Origin: Aminipila sp047974845 | GTDB lineage: Bacteria; Bacillota; Clostridia; Peptostreptococcales; Anaerovoracaceae | Reading direction: 5' to 3' | Assembly: GCA_047974845.1 (NCBI GenBank) | Contig: JBKECQ010000041.1 | Span: 1 to 64,000, forward strand | DNA length: 64,000 nt | Part shown: positions 33,857 through 42,747 of the stretch, in pieces | Layout: the number at the start of each line of letters is the position of its first letter | Numbering within the stretch: position 1 is the first letter of the stretch | Position numbers and translations under genes: made by a program | The notes under the pieces: model-generated | What the model was told of the DNA's origin: nothing | The model's input: only the letters and a program-made list of their open reading frames with translations | Database searches by the model: none

Positions 33857-34675
33857 ATGAAATATCCAGAATTAAAGGAAATTGCAAAGCAGATTAGAAT
33901 TGATATAATTAGAGCTATTCACACAGCAGGATCAGGTCACCCAGGTGGCTCCCTTTCTGCGGCAGATATCGTAACAGCTCTGTATTTTCGAGAAATGAAC
34001 ATAGACCCACAGAATCCTAAAATGTTGACAAGGGATAAATTTATCCTATCAAAGGGTCACGCAGGTCCTGTACAATATGCGGCTTTAGCTGAAAAGGGAT
34101 TTTTCCCGAAAGAGGACTTACTTACTTTAAGAAAGATGGGATCTAAGCTTCAAGGCCATCCCGACATGAAAAAAGTTCCGGGAGTGGAAATGTCAACAGG
34201 GTCTTTAGGACAGGGATTCTCTGTTTCTGTAGGTATGGCACTTGCAAATAGAATGGACCATAATGAAGGCAGAATTTACGTTCTTTTAGGAGATGGCGAA
34301 ATACAAGAAGGTATCGTATGGGAAGCGGCAATGTCTGCATCACATTATAATTTAGATAACTTAACAGCTATTTTGGACTGGAATGGGCTTCAAATAGATG
34401 GTAAAAATGAAGATGTTATGAATGTTTCTCCGGTGGATGAAAAGTTTAAAAGCTTTGGCTGGAATGTACTATATGTTGATGGTCATAATTTTGATGAAAT
34501 TGTTGAAGCACTTAATAAAGCAAGAAACACTGAAGGAAAGCCTAGCATTATCATAGCTAAGACTATAAAAGGTAAAGGTGTTTCATTTATGGAAGATAAT
34601 CCTGGTTGGCATGGTAAGGCTCCAAGTGCGTTAGAGGCTAAGCAGGCAGTAGAAGAGCTAGGAGGTGTATGGTAA
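33857..34675 (+). CDS. tktA: Transketolase, N-terminal (thiamine diphosphate-binding) subunit
   Basis: A 272-residue protein equal to the first half of a classic transketolase. Residues seen: AIHTAGSGHPGGSLSAADI (about 21-39), LSKGHAG, STGSLGQGFSVSVGMAL, the diphosphate/metal motif GDGEIQEGIVWEAAM (about 146-160) and LDWNGLQIDG. It moves two-carbon units in the non-oxidative pentose phosphate pathway together with the next gene product. AAGGAGG lies 9 bases before ATG. Split transketolases are usual in many anaerobic Firmicutes and Archaea. Confidence 0.95.
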   Translation: MKYPELKEIAKQIRIDIIRAIHTAGSGHPGGSLSAADIVTALYFREMNIDPQNPKMLTRDKFILSKGHAGPVQYAALAEKGFFPKEDLLTLRKMGSKLQGHPDMKKVPGVEMSTGSLGQGFSVSVGMALANRMDHNEGRIYVLLGDGEIQEGIVWEAAMSASHYNLDNLTAILDWNGLQIDGKNEDVMNVSPVDEKFKSFGWNVLYVDGHNFDEIVEALNKARNTEGKPSIIIAKTIKGKGVSFMEDNPGWHGKAPSALEAKQAVEELGGVW

Positions 34676-35601
34676 TGACAGAAAAAATGGCAACTAGACA
34701 GGCGTATGGTCAGGTTCTAGTGGAACTTGGCAATAAATATGACAATTTGGTGGTAATGGACGCAGATTTATCTAAATCCACAATGACTGCTGATTTTTCT
34801 AAGAACTTTCCTAATAGATTTTTAAATATGGGTATTGCAGAGCAAAATTTATATGGCACAGCAACAGGTCTTGCTATGTCAGGCAAAATTGTATGCGCCA
34901 GTACCTTTGCAATGTTTGCGGCGGGAAGAGCCTTTGAAATCATTAGAAATTCCATCGGATACCCACACGCAAATGTTAAAATATGTGCTACTCATGCAGG
35001 TATTACTGTAGGTGAAGATGGTGCCAGTCATCAGACCTTTGAAGATATTGCACTAATGAGAACTATTCCGGGTATGACAGTTATAAATCCAAGTGATGGA
35101 GTTTCAGCAAAGGAACTTATTAGACAGGCTGTAGCCTTTGTAGGTCCTGCTTACATAAGGCTTGGAAGAGCTGCGGTTCCTATGATGTATGATGAATCCT
35201 CTAAGATTGAAATTGGCAAGGGTAATTGCCTGAGAGAAGGCAAAGATGTTACTGTAATAGCAACCGGTATAATGGTAAATGAAGCTATTATTGCCGCTAA
35301 GCAGTTAGCTGAAGATGGTATTGATGTCAGAGTTATTGATATGCATACAATAAAGCCAATTGATCAGGAAATTATTATAAAGGCAGCAACGGAAACAAAA
35401 GGAATAGTTACAGCTGAAGAACATTCAGTTATAGGTGGACTGGGTGCGGCCGTGGCTGAAGTTGTTACTCAGCACGCTCCTGTAAAAATGGCATTTGTAG
35501 GACAAAAAGATACCTTTGGAGAATCCGGAAAGCCGGACGAGTTGAAAGAAAAATACGGCATGACAGCGGCTGATATAGTAAAGGCTGTTAAATCCTTATA
35601 A
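34675..35601 (+). CDS. tktB: Transketolase, C-terminal subunit
   Basis: About 308 residues from ATG 34675, which overlaps the previous stop as TAATG with GGAGG 9 bases before it; an ATG at 34669 is too close to the binding site. It holds the pyrimidine-binding half (VVMDADLSKSTMTADFSKNFPNRFLNMGIAEQN, with the catalytic Glu of the GIAEQN motif) and the C-terminal fold (VIDMHTIKPID, TAEEHSVIGGLGAAV). It completes the enzyme with the upstream subunit. Confidence 0.95.
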   Translation: MTEKMATRQAYGQVLVELGNKYDNLVVMDADLSKSTMTADFSKNFPNRFLNMGIAEQNLYGTATGLAMSGKIVCASTFAMFAAGRAFEIIRNSIGYPHANVKICATHAGITVGEDGASHQTFEDIALMRTIPGMTVINPSDGVSAKELIRQAVAFVGPAYIRLGRAAVPMMYDESSKIEIGKGNCLREGKDVTVIATGIMVNEAIIAAKQLAEDGIDVRVIDMHTIKPIDQEIIIKAATETKGIVTAEEHSVIGGLGAAVAEVVTQHAPVKMAFVGQKDTFGESGKPDELKEKYGMTAADIVKAVKSL

Positions 35602-35630
35602 GACAATCTAAAAAATACATGAATATTTGT

Positions 35631-35691
35631 CTCCCTTTGTGAATAGATTTTGGTATATCGGAAGATTACGAAGATTTACAGGCGAAGGGAG
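35631..35691 (+). promoter_or_regulatory. Possible hairpin hiding the ribosome binding site
   Basis: CTCCCTTTGT (35631-35640) can pair with GGCGAAGGGAG (35681-35691, two G:T pairs). The right arm contains the AAGGGAG used by the GTG start at 35700. If formed, the 10-bp stem would block translation initiation of the downstream gene. Confidence 0.4.
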
Positions 35692-35699
35692 TTTTTATT

Positions 35700-36173
35700 G
35701 TGAGCGAGAACAAGTTTATGAAAAAGCTGAAAGGTCCGGGGAAAAAAGTACTTATTGGAATTGCTGTTATAGCAATAGTAATAATTGTGGCAGCACTGGC
35801 ATTAGGCCGTTTAAGCGGAGATAAAGCCGTTGATTTTAAGGTGTTAAGCGATGCTGATATCCCTCAGGATATGGTTAGTCAGGTAATACCTGAGTACAGA
35901 GATTTAGAAAGAGCTCTGGCTTGCATGGTGAATGACAAGGTGTATGTGCTTGTTTCAAGAGGTGAGAAACCTACATCTGGATTTGATGTAAGTATTGACA
36001 AAATGGTGTTAGAAGAGAAAGATGGAGTAGTAAATCTAGCTGTTTACGCCAACTTTACCGACCCTGAGCCGGGAGTAGCCCTTACGCAGATACTTACATA
36101 TCCATTAAAAGTTGCTGAAACAGGGTTAACAACGCTTCCTGATCAGATTGAGCTTAGAGTTCAATACAAGTAA
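35700..36173 (+). CDS. Membrane-anchored protein with PrcB-like C-terminal domain
   Basis: A 157-residue protein from GTG 35700 (AAGGGAG 8 bases before). Residues 1-17 are basic and cytoplasmic, 18-38 form one membrane helix (VLIGIAVIAIVIIVAALAL), and the rest is external. The segment VYVLVSRGEKPTSGFDVSIDKM (about 79-100) and the final YPLKVAETGL... beta strands resemble the PrcB C-terminal domain, a small module in secreted proteins. The function is unknown. It stands alone between transketolase and a bidirectional terminator. Confidence 0.6.
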   Translation: MSENKFMKKLKGPGKKVLIGIAVIAIVIIVAALALGRLSGDKAVDFKVLSDADIPQDMVSQVIPEYRDLERALACMVNDKVYVLVSRGEKPTSGFDVSIDKMVLEEKDGVVNLAVYANFTDPEPGVALTQILTYPLKVAETGLTTLPDQIELRVQYK

Positions 36174-36244
36174 CAGAACAGCTTATTGAATTTTTTATTT
36201 TAATTTTGCTATTATATTAAAACCTTTAGTAAGTAATTAAAAAT

Positions 36245-36271
36245 AATCCCACCGCCTATGGCAGTGGGATT
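36245..36271. terminator. Bidirectional terminator between converging genes
   Basis: AATCCCAC (36245-36252) pairs with GTGGGATT (36264-36271), flanked by A-rich and T-rich tracts. It serves the PrcB-like gene and the converging amidase gene. Confidence 0.75.
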
Positions 36272-36347
36272 TATTCATATATTTTCTAAATTCTATTCAC
36301 ATTTATAATAAAAAAATATAGAAGAGATAGTCAATTAAAACCTCTTG

Positions 36348-37037
36348 CTACTTGCTTGTAATAACCACAGTTTTTGTTTTATTATCCCAAGAAACCGTTA
36401 ATTTATCGTCGTTTTGTGCATTAGATAAATCACGTATCCTAATATAGTTTTCATCATTATAAACAATACTTGTAAGCTTAACGGGTTTTCCGTTCATTGT
36501 TGCATTAATAATTGTTGTCTCCACTTCTTCCTCACTTAACCTTTCTTTAAACTCTTTCCATAATGTGGGATTATCCACAAAAGGCAAAGGACATAGCTTA
36601 CCACTAACATCAAAATGCCGAAATACCCGTGTTATGGGAATATTATATTTCTTCATTAAAGCTTTTCCTAATTCTATTGCGTTTTTTTGAGTTTGTTCAG
36701 TGATAACAAATTTTCCATTTTCCTTATTAGAACACATTTCTATCCCTATTGAATTTTGATTTCTAACTATATTTTTTTGTGTTGCACCACCGTGTGCAAA
36801 CCTCTGATAGTCTCCACAGTGCCAAGCCGTATCGGAATCTTTTACTGCTTGAACAATTTTACTTTCATCTACAAAATAATGCGCAGATGCACCTCTATAG
36901 ATAGATTTGAAATAGTTTGCATTGCTTTCTGCTGTATCTCCCACATTAGCGGTATAGTGGAAAACAAGGTATTCTACAAGGTGTCCGCTTCTACCGGTTG
37001 TAAAGTTTTGCTTGGTTAGATTTATTATTTGATTCAT
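36348..37037 (-). CDS. N-acetylmuramoyl-L-alanine amidase (Amidase_2) with stalk domain
   Basis: A 229-residue peptidoglycan amidase cutting between MurNAc and L-Ala. The zinc ligands are visible: His in VFHYTANVGDT (about 27), His in FRHFDVSGKLCP (about 136) and the Cys of the same segment. SAHYFVD and NSIGIEM are typical of the T7-lysozyme/phage endolysin fold. Residues about 175-229 form a copper-amine-oxidase-like (stalk) module (VKLTSIVYNDENYIRIRDLS). There is no signal peptide, so it resembles a phage endolysin or needs cell lysis or a holin for access. It is alone and inverted relative to its neighbours; no other phage gene is present. Confidence 0.88.
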   Translation of the reverse strand: MNQIINLTKQNFTTGRSGHLVEYLVFHYTANVGDTAESNANYFKSIYRGASAHYFVDESKIVQAVKDSDTAWHCGDYQRFAHGGATQKNIVRNQNSIGIEMCSNKENGKFVITEQTQKNAIELGKALMKKYNIPITRVFRHFDVSGKLCPLPFVDNPTLWKEFKERLSEEEVETTIINATMNGKPVKLTSIVYNDENYIRIRDLSNAQNDDKLTVSWDNKTKTVVITSK

Positions 37038-37215
37038 ATTTTATCACCTTTACTAATTTATTTGGAATAAATAATACAGCTAAGTTAAAATATGTGACAA
37101 CTGATAAAAAGTGATTAAATAGAACGTTTACAGAAAAAATATTTAATGGTAAAATATTACAATAAATGGTAGACAATTAATTTGTTTACAATATTAATAG
37201 TAGGGGGGATTTGAA

Positions 37216-38031
37216 TTGTTAAATAGAATTTTTGTAAGAGAAAACCAAGAGGATGATTATTCTAAAGTAAAAAACAAGGTAAAAATCGGGATTATAGGGA
37301 TTGGTACCTCGGTTGGAGCAAGTTTAATCGGAACTTCTTTAGCAAAAGAGCTGTCTAATGACAAGCAAAAGCATATTGGATATGTGGAGATTCCACAAAC
37401 TATGAGAAAAAATTATTTATTTGATAGTTTAGGCATGGATAAAAGGTTTGCGGGAAGAACATTCTTTAATTTATATAAGGAGGTAGCAGAGGGTAGAAAT
37501 ATTTCAAATCTTATTAATTTAGATGAAAGAATTAACTGGGCATTACAGATACCTAAGACCATGGGATCATGTAAGGATAAACCGTTAGAACGTATTGAGT
37601 TAGAAAATATTGAGTTAGAAAATATTGTACTATGTAGACTGGTAAACAATATTGCCGCTGATATTGTTATTTGCGATATATCAATTGGTGAGAATAGGGA
37701 GGAGCTGTTAAAAGATGTTGACTACATAGTATGTGTAATAGATCCATTACCATCAAAGGTTATAAATGGATACGATGAAATATGTAAAATAAAAAGATAT
37801 AGCTTAATGGAGCATAAGGTTTTATGGGTGGTGAACAAATATAATGAAGGTATTAACATGAAAGAATTCAATGAATTTATAAAAATTAAAAATTACATAA
37901 AAATTCCTGCAATTCCCATTACAGAATTTTATTCGGCAGAATACAATTGTAAATTACCATATAGCATAAAGTCAGTAAATTCAATGTTAAAGCCACATAT
38001 ACAAAAAATAATTCACCAACTTAACACCTAA
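37216..38031 (+). CDS. MinD/ParA-like P-loop protein with lysine-less Walker A
   Basis: A 271-residue protein from TTG 37216 (GGGGGG just before). The N-terminal strand and loop IGIIGIGTSVGASLIGTSLAKEL (about 24-46) have the spacing of a MinD/ParA/SIMIBI P-loop, but the usual lysine is replaced, giving GTSVGAS. Later strands ADIVICDIS and YIVCVIDPLPSKVI, and WVVNKYNEG, fit the same fold. Nucleotide binding may be lost or altered. A short internal duplication gives IELENIELEN. The gene lies 141 bases before ftsE and points the same way, so a role at the division site is possible but unproven. Not recognised as a named gene. Confidence 0.6.
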   Translation: MLNRIFVRENQEDDYSKVKNKVKIGIIGIGTSVGASLIGTSLAKELSNDKQKHIGYVEIPQTMRKNYLFDSLGMDKRFAGRTFFNLYKEVAEGRNISNLINLDERINWALQIPKTMGSCKDKPLERIELENIELENIVLCRLVNNIAADIVICDISIGENREELLKDVDYIVCVIDPLPSKVINGYDEICKIKRYSLMEHKVLWVVNKYNEGINMKEFNEFIKIKNYIKIPAIPITEFYSAEYNCKLPYSIKSVNSMLKPHIQKIIHQLNT

Positions 38032-38172
38032 ATGTAACACTTTTGTAATGAATGTAGCTATTTAAAAAAATGTCAGACTAATGTATAATGAAATGATGAT
38101 ATTTATATTAAATTGTAGAAAATAGGCAAATTGGATTTATAACAATAAATAGTAACAGGGAGGTTACCCTAT

Positions 38173-38913
38173 ATGATAGTTTTTGAGAACGTTACCAAAA
38201 CTTATAGGACAAATATAGGCTTGGATAATGTTAGTGTTAAGATTGACAAGGGAGACTTTGTTTTTTTGGTGGGACCCAGCGGCGCAGGGAAATCCACTTT
38301 TATTAAACTTATACTTAAGGAGATTGATGCAGACTCGGGGAGCATCAAGGTAAACGGAAGCGAAATTACTACTTTACCAAATAGAAAAATTCCAAAACTT
38401 AGGAGAAGTACGGGTATTGTTTTTCAGGATTTTAGGCTCTTACCTAAGATGACGGTTTATGAAAATGTAGCTTTTGCAATGGAAATAATACATATGAGTC
38501 CCAGAGCTATAAGAAGACAAGTACCTCAGGTCTTAAGCTTAGTTGGAATAAGTAATAAAGCAAATAAGTATCCCGATGAATTATCGGCAGGGGAACAACA
38601 GAGAGTTGCCATTGCCAGAGCAATAGTTAATAATCCAACAGTAATGATTGCGGATGAACCAACGGGAAACCTTGACCCGGATACTGCATGGGAAATAATG
38701 AGATTATTAGAACAGATTAATCTAAGAGGAACTACTATTGTAATGGTAACTCATGCAAAAGATATAGTAGACAAAATGGGAAAAAGAGTAATTGTTATTG
38801 AAAAAGGTAAAGTTGTACGAGATGACGTTGGTTCCTATATAAAAGAAGAGGACACCAAAAAGCATATTCATACAGGAATGTATAAAGGGGGGGTATTTGG
38901 CGGTCATGTTTAA
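38173..38913 (+). CDS. ftsE: Cell-division ATP-binding protein FtsE
   Basis: A 246-residue ABC ATPase that works with FtsX to turn on peptidoglycan hydrolases at the septum. Walker A GPSGAGKSTFIKL (about 34-46), Q-loop VFQDFRLLPKMTVYENVA (family-specific), signature LSAGEQQRVAIARAIV and Walker B VMIADEPTGNLD are intact. The N-terminus MIVFENVTKTY is typical. A TATAAT at 38084-38089 with a weak TTTAAA 17 bases upstream may be its promoter. The end overlaps ftsX. Confidence 0.96.
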   Translation: MIVFENVTKTYRTNIGLDNVSVKIDKGDFVFLVGPSGAGKSTFIKLILKEIDADSGSIKVNGSEITTLPNRKIPKLRRSTGIVFQDFRLLPKMTVYENVAFAMEIIHMSPRAIRRQVPQVLSLVGISNKANKYPDELSAGEQQRVAIARAIVNNPTVMIADEPTGNLDPDTAWEIMRLLEQINLRGTTIVMVTHAKDIVDKMGKRVIVIEKGKVVRDDVGSYIKEEDTKKHIHTGMYKGGVFGGHV

Positions 38914-39799
38914 TAGCATCAGATATACATTAAAGCAAGCCTTTATTCAGGTATTTAGGAACAGAACCATGAGCTTAGCTTCTGTCTTTTCTATAACGGC
39001 AATGCTTTTAATTTTAGGACTGTTTTTCGTTTTAATCGTTAACATAAATATGGCAGCTGAGGCGGCAAAGCAAGAGTTTGACACTGTACAAGTGTACCTT
39101 TTAGATTCTACGACACCTGAACAAGCAGAGACAATGATAACTGAGGTAAAGGGGTTAAGAGGGGTAGCTGACGTATCTTATCTTTCAAAGGATGACGCTA
39201 TTCAAAATTGGAAAGCTGATTGGGGAGAAAATGCATACTTGCTTGACTCTCTTGCAAGCAATCCGTTACCAAACTCTATAATGGTGAAAGTAGAAAGCTT
39301 AGAAACCTCTGATACGGTTGTAAAAGCATTGAAGGCCTTTGAGGGCGTAGAAGATATAAAATATTATAAGGAAACCGTGGACAAGCTTGTAAAAATAACT
39401 GACTCGATTCAGATTGCCGCATTAATTATAATGATATTTCTAGTGGTAGTTTCGGTGGTAGTTGTGTCAAACACAATTAAACTTACTGTACTGGCAAGAT
39501 CAAGAGAAATTCACATTATGAAATATGTTGGTGCAACAAATTGGTTTATACGAGGACCATTTTTAATAGAAGGCATCGTTATTGGGCTTATTTCTGCAGG
39601 AATTTCAGTGGGAATAGTGGCCTTGGTATATGGAAAAGTTGTTGAACTAATTGGTCAGGATTTATTCTTGATTTTGTCAACCCCAATGGTTTCAGCGGGA
39701 TTTTTGACAACTAACCTAGTATTTATATTCCTTGCAATAGGGGTTAGCATAGGTGCGTGTGGAAGTATTATCTCTATGAGAAGATTCTTAGATACATAG
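38906..39799 (+). CDS. ftsX: Cell-division membrane protein FtsX
   Basis: About 297 residues from ATG 38906 (a TTG at 38897 adds three residues and is closer to the G-rich binding site, so the start is uncertain). It has the FtsX layout: a short cytoplasmic N-terminus, membrane helix 1 (about 21-44), an external domain of about 115 residues that contacts the hydrolase, then three more helices (about 167-190, 220-240, 265-290) with the FtsX-like motif IKLTVLARSREIHIMKYVGAT. The start lies inside the end of ftsE. It acts with FtsE on the coiled-coil M23 protein encoded next. Confidence 0.94.
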   Translation: MFNSIRYTLKQAFIQVFRNRTMSLASVFSITAMLLILGLFFVLIVNINMAAEAAKQEFDTVQVYLLDSTTPEQAETMITEVKGLRGVADVSYLSKDDAIQNWKADWGENAYLLDSLASNPLPNSIMVKVESLETSDTVVKALKAFEGVEDIKYYKETVDKLVKITDSIQIAALIIMIFLVVVSVVVVSNTIKLTVLARSREIHIMKYVGATNWFIRGPFLIEGIVIGLISAGISVGIVALVYGKVVELIGQDLFLILSTPMVSAGFLTTNLVFIFLAIGVSIGACGSIISMRRFLDT

Positions 39800-39813
39800 A
39801 AAGGAAAATACAT

Positions 39814-40932
39814 ATGAAAAAGTCAATATCCTATACTCTAATCTTGCTACTTGTTTTGTCTTTAGGGGCATGGAGTATTTCATACGCGGGAACAACACAA
39901 GACAAGTTAGACGACGTTAATGGACAGCTTAGTGATGTTAAGCAACAATTGAACGAAGGTAAAAAGCTTGAAAATAATTTGAATAAAGAGATACAGGCTT
40001 TGGAAAATAAAATTAATGATTCACAGGCAGAAATTAATGCTCTTAGCGGAAATATTGCCGCTACTCAAAAGAAAATTAACGATGCACTGGCAGAACTTGA
40101 TAAACTTGAAAAAGATATGGAAGTTCAGAATTCAAATCTAAATGGCAGATTAAGAACAATGTATAAAAATGGTTCGGTTGGCTTTATAGATGTACTTCTA
40201 GGATCTACAGGCATCTCTGATTTAATGACAAATATGGATAGAGTCCAGAGAATTTATGATAATGATAAAGATGTAATGGAAGAGTTGCAAAAACAGCATG
40301 CCGTTATAGCCGCTCAAAAGAAATATTTACTTGATTTACAATCTGAATTGGTTGCGGCACAAAATGAAGAGGCTGAAAAGAAAGCGTCACTAAGCGAGGA
40401 TAAATCTGTGGTTGCGGATAAGAAAGCTGAGGTTGCCAGTGACAATAAAGCATTGGAAGAAATGGAAAAAGCATTCTTGGCGGAAGCAAATAGATTAAAA
40501 GCGGAAATTCTTGCGGCGCAAAGTACCGGAACAAATTACAACGGGGGAACAATGGCTTGGCCTGCACCGGGAGTTACAAGAATTACTTCTCCTTTTGGCT
40601 ATAGAATTCATCCTATTTTAAAAGTAAAGAAATTACATACCGGTATAGATATTGGAGCACCTTCGGGAACTACTATAGTTGCGGCAAATGATGGCACTGT
40701 TATTAAGGCAGGCTGGAATAACAGTTATGGAAATGTTGTAATGGTTGACCACGGAGGTGGTATTGTAACATTATATGCTCATAACTCCAGCCTATTGGTA
40801 AGTACAGGCGATGTTGTTTCTAGAGGTCAAGCTATTTCAAAATCAGGGTCTACAGGACAGTCTACTGGCCCACATCTTCACTTTGAAGTTCGTGTAAACG
40901 GTGACTATAAAGATCCTAAGGCTTGGGTATAA
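39814..40932 (+). CDS. M23 peptidoglycan hydrolase with N-terminal coiled coil (EnvC/PcsB-like)
   Basis: About 372 residues from ATG 39814 (GAAAGG upstream; an earlier in-frame ATG lies inside ftsX and has no binding site). The signal peptide is about residues 1-26 (SYTLILLLVLSLGAWSISYAG). A long coiled coil spans about 28-250, rich in Lys/Glu/Gln heptads. The LytM/M23 domain is at about 265-372, with zinc ligands His in LHTGIDIGAP and the GPHLHFEV pair. Gene order ftsE-ftsX-hydrolase and the coiled coil strongly suggest that FtsEX activates this enzyme, as for EnvC in E. coli activators and PcsB in streptococci; unlike EnvC it keeps the catalytic residues. Confidence 0.92.
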   Translation: MKKSISYTLILLLVLSLGAWSISYAGTTQDKLDDVNGQLSDVKQQLNEGKKLENNLNKEIQALENKINDSQAEINALSGNIAATQKKINDALAELDKLEKDMEVQNSNLNGRLRTMYKNGSVGFIDVLLGSTGISDLMTNMDRVQRIYDNDKDVMEELQKQHAVIAAQKKYLLDLQSELVAAQNEEAEKKASLSEDKSVVADKKAEVASDNKALEEMEKAFLAEANRLKAEILAAQSTGTNYNGGTMAWPAPGVTRITSPFGYRIHPILKVKKLHTGIDIGAPSGTTIVAANDGTVIKAGWNNSYGNVVMVDHGGGIVTLYAHNSSLLVSTGDVVSRGQAISKSGSTGQSTGPHLHFEVRVNGDYKDPKAWV

Positions 40933-40954
40933 AATTCAAGGAAAAAGGCGATAA

Positions 40955-42595
40955 ATGAATAAAATTAATCCGATAATAATAGAATTATTAAAAAAAAGAG
41001 GGATTTCAGGTGATGCTGAAATACTTGAATTTTTGTCGGACAAACCACAAAAAACATATGATCCATTCCTGCTTCACGATTTAGAAGCGGGGGTGGATTT
41101 AATACTGTCCGCAATAAATAATAAGAAAAAAATATGTATATATGGAGATTATGATGCAGACGGAGTAACTTCAGTTAGTATTCTTATGCAATTCTTTTCA
41201 AATTTTGATGCAGATATTACTTATTATATACCTTCCAGATTTGATGAGGGCTATGGCTTGAACAAGGGCGCCATAGACTATATTAAAAACATTGGAACAG
41301 ATTTAATAATAACGGTTGACTGTGGTAGCGTGTCTTGTGACGAGGTAGAGCACGCAAAGGAAATTGGATTAGAAATAATAGTTACAGACCATCACAGCAT
41401 CGCAGATAATGCTGCTGATTGTATATTAATCAATCCCAAGCACCCAAACTGTAAATACCCGTTTAAATATTTGGCAGGTTGTGGTGTGGCATTTAAACTT
41501 GCACAAGGAATACAGCGAAAATCAGGTATTTCCAAAAGGGCTGTAAATGAACTTTTAGATTTAGTTGCAATTGGAACAATTGGCGATATAGTTCCATTGG
41601 TTGATGAAAACAGAACTTTAGTTAAATATGGCATGAATGTAATAAAAGATGGTCATAGACTAGGGCTGTCTAAACTTATCAATGGCATTTCATTAAACTC
41701 AAAATTAATAAAGTCAGATAATGTAGCATTTGGCATTGTCCCTCATTTAAATGCGGCGGGAAGAATGAAAGCTGCTAAAATAGGTGTAGATCTGATGAAT
41801 TGCAAAGAAATAAATCAGATTGATGTGATAGTTGAAGATTTAATACATAATAATAGGAATAGAAAGAGGGTACAAGAAGATACCTTCGCTGAGTGTGATA
41901 GGATTATCCAGACACTGCATAAGGATGACTTGTTTTATATAGTTAATTGTGAAGAAGCACATGAAGGCATTGCAGGTATTGTTGCAGGGAAATTGAAGGA
42001 TAAATATCACCGACCTACCATTATACTTACCCCAACGGGAGAAGGATTTTTAAAAGGGACAGGAAGAAGTATCAGCAAAATAAATCTTTATAATGTATTA
42101 AAGGAGCAGGAAGATTTATTTGAAAGATTTGGCGGACATTCGGGAGCCTGCGGTCTTTTAATGCAGGAAGAAAAGTTACCAATATTTAGGTCTGCAATTG
42201 CAGATAGTATGAAAATGCTTTTGGAAAGTGACCCAAGTGCATTTGATGACGATAAAGAGGCTGATATTGTATTGGAAGGTAAAGAAATAACTTTTGACTT
42301 TATAAGGGATATAGAAAAACTTGCTCCATTTGGCAGTTGCAATGAAAGACCCTATATTGCATTAGAGGAAGTAGTAATTGCCAAAGTTCAATACATGGGG
42401 TCAGAAGGAAAGCATGCTAAATTTTCGGCATGTTGTCGTGACGGCAGTGTAATACAATCTGTATTTTTTAATCGAGCAGAGGAATTTAAAGACAAGCTTT
42501 TTTCTAATTCCCCATTAAGGCTTTTGGGAAGCCCGGAAATTTCGGAATGGAATGGAAATAAAAGAATACAGTTTTTAGTAAGTGATATTAAATAA
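40955..42595 (+). CDS. recJ: RecJ-type single-strand DNA exonuclease (short form)
   Basis: A 546-residue DHH-family exonuclease acting 5' to 3' on single-stranded DNA in recombination and repair. Motifs: YGDYDADGVTS (about 64-74), VDCGS, TDHHSIADNAADCILINP (DHH, about 143-160), GTIGDIVPL, HLNAAGRM and the DHHA1 domain with FERFGGHSGACGL (about 389). The C-terminal 90 residues form the OB-like domain. It lacks the extra C-terminal region that makes Bacillus RecJ near 780 residues. Ribosome binding is by a weak AAGG. Confidence 0.9.
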   Translation: MNKINPIIIELLKKRGISGDAEILEFLSDKPQKTYDPFLLHDLEAGVDLILSAINNKKKICIYGDYDADGVTSVSILMQFFSNFDADITYYIPSRFDEGYGLNKGAIDYIKNIGTDLIITVDCGSVSCDEVEHAKEIGLEIIVTDHHSIADNAADCILINPKHPNCKYPFKYLAGCGVAFKLAQGIQRKSGISKRAVNELLDLVAIGTIGDIVPLVDENRTLVKYGMNVIKDGHRLGLSKLINGISLNSKLIKSDNVAFGIVPHLNAAGRMKAAKIGVDLMNCKEINQIDVIVEDLIHNNRNRKRVQEDTFAECDRIIQTLHKDDLFYIVNCEEAHEGIAGIVAGKLKDKYHRPTIILTPTGEGFLKGTGRSISKINLYNVLKEQEDLFERFGGHSGACGLLMQEEKLPIFRSAIADSMKMLLESDPSAFDDDKEADIVLEGKEITFDFIRDIEKLAPFGSCNERPYIALEEVVIAKVQYMGSEGKHAKFSACCRDGSVIQSVFFNRAEEFKDKLFSNSPLRLLGSPEISEWNGNKRIQFLVSDIK

Positions 42596-42608
42596 ATAAA
42601 CTCATATA

Positions 42609-42642
42609 TTATGGTATAATGACTGCAAAAGTAGCCATTATA
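42609..42642 (+). repeat. 34-bp repeat, copy 1 (before ctpA)
   Basis: This copy matches 56287-56320 at 32 of 34 positions; the last 24 bases are identical. It contains TATAAT (42615-42620) and an interrupted dyad (TAATG..ACT / AGT...CATTA), so it looks like a promoter plus operator or start region shared by two genes. Confidence 0.65.
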
Positions 42643-42728
42643 AGATTGGAGTGCCATGCCAGAATTTCGCCATGGGCGAAAAGGCATATGGCGGATTATA
42701 TCATAAAACTTTTAGTTTTATGATATAA
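42643..42728 (+). promoter_or_regulatory. Nested hairpins in the ctpA leader
   Basis: GCCATGCC (about 42652-42659) pairs with GGCATATGGC with a 2-base bulge, enclosing TTTCGCC/GGCGAAA. Next is a near-perfect stem with 15-base arms (42696-42710 and 42714-42728) and a TTT loop. The SD GGAGG (42737-42741) follows. There is no T run, so control by a regulatory RNA structure or mRNA stability is more likely than termination. Confidence 0.55.
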
Positions 42729-42747
42729 TAACTTGCGGAGGCAAAGA

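Noticed and set aside
36348..37037. Prophage remnant
   Set aside because: The amidase is endolysin-like, but there is no holin, integrase or structural gene nearby.
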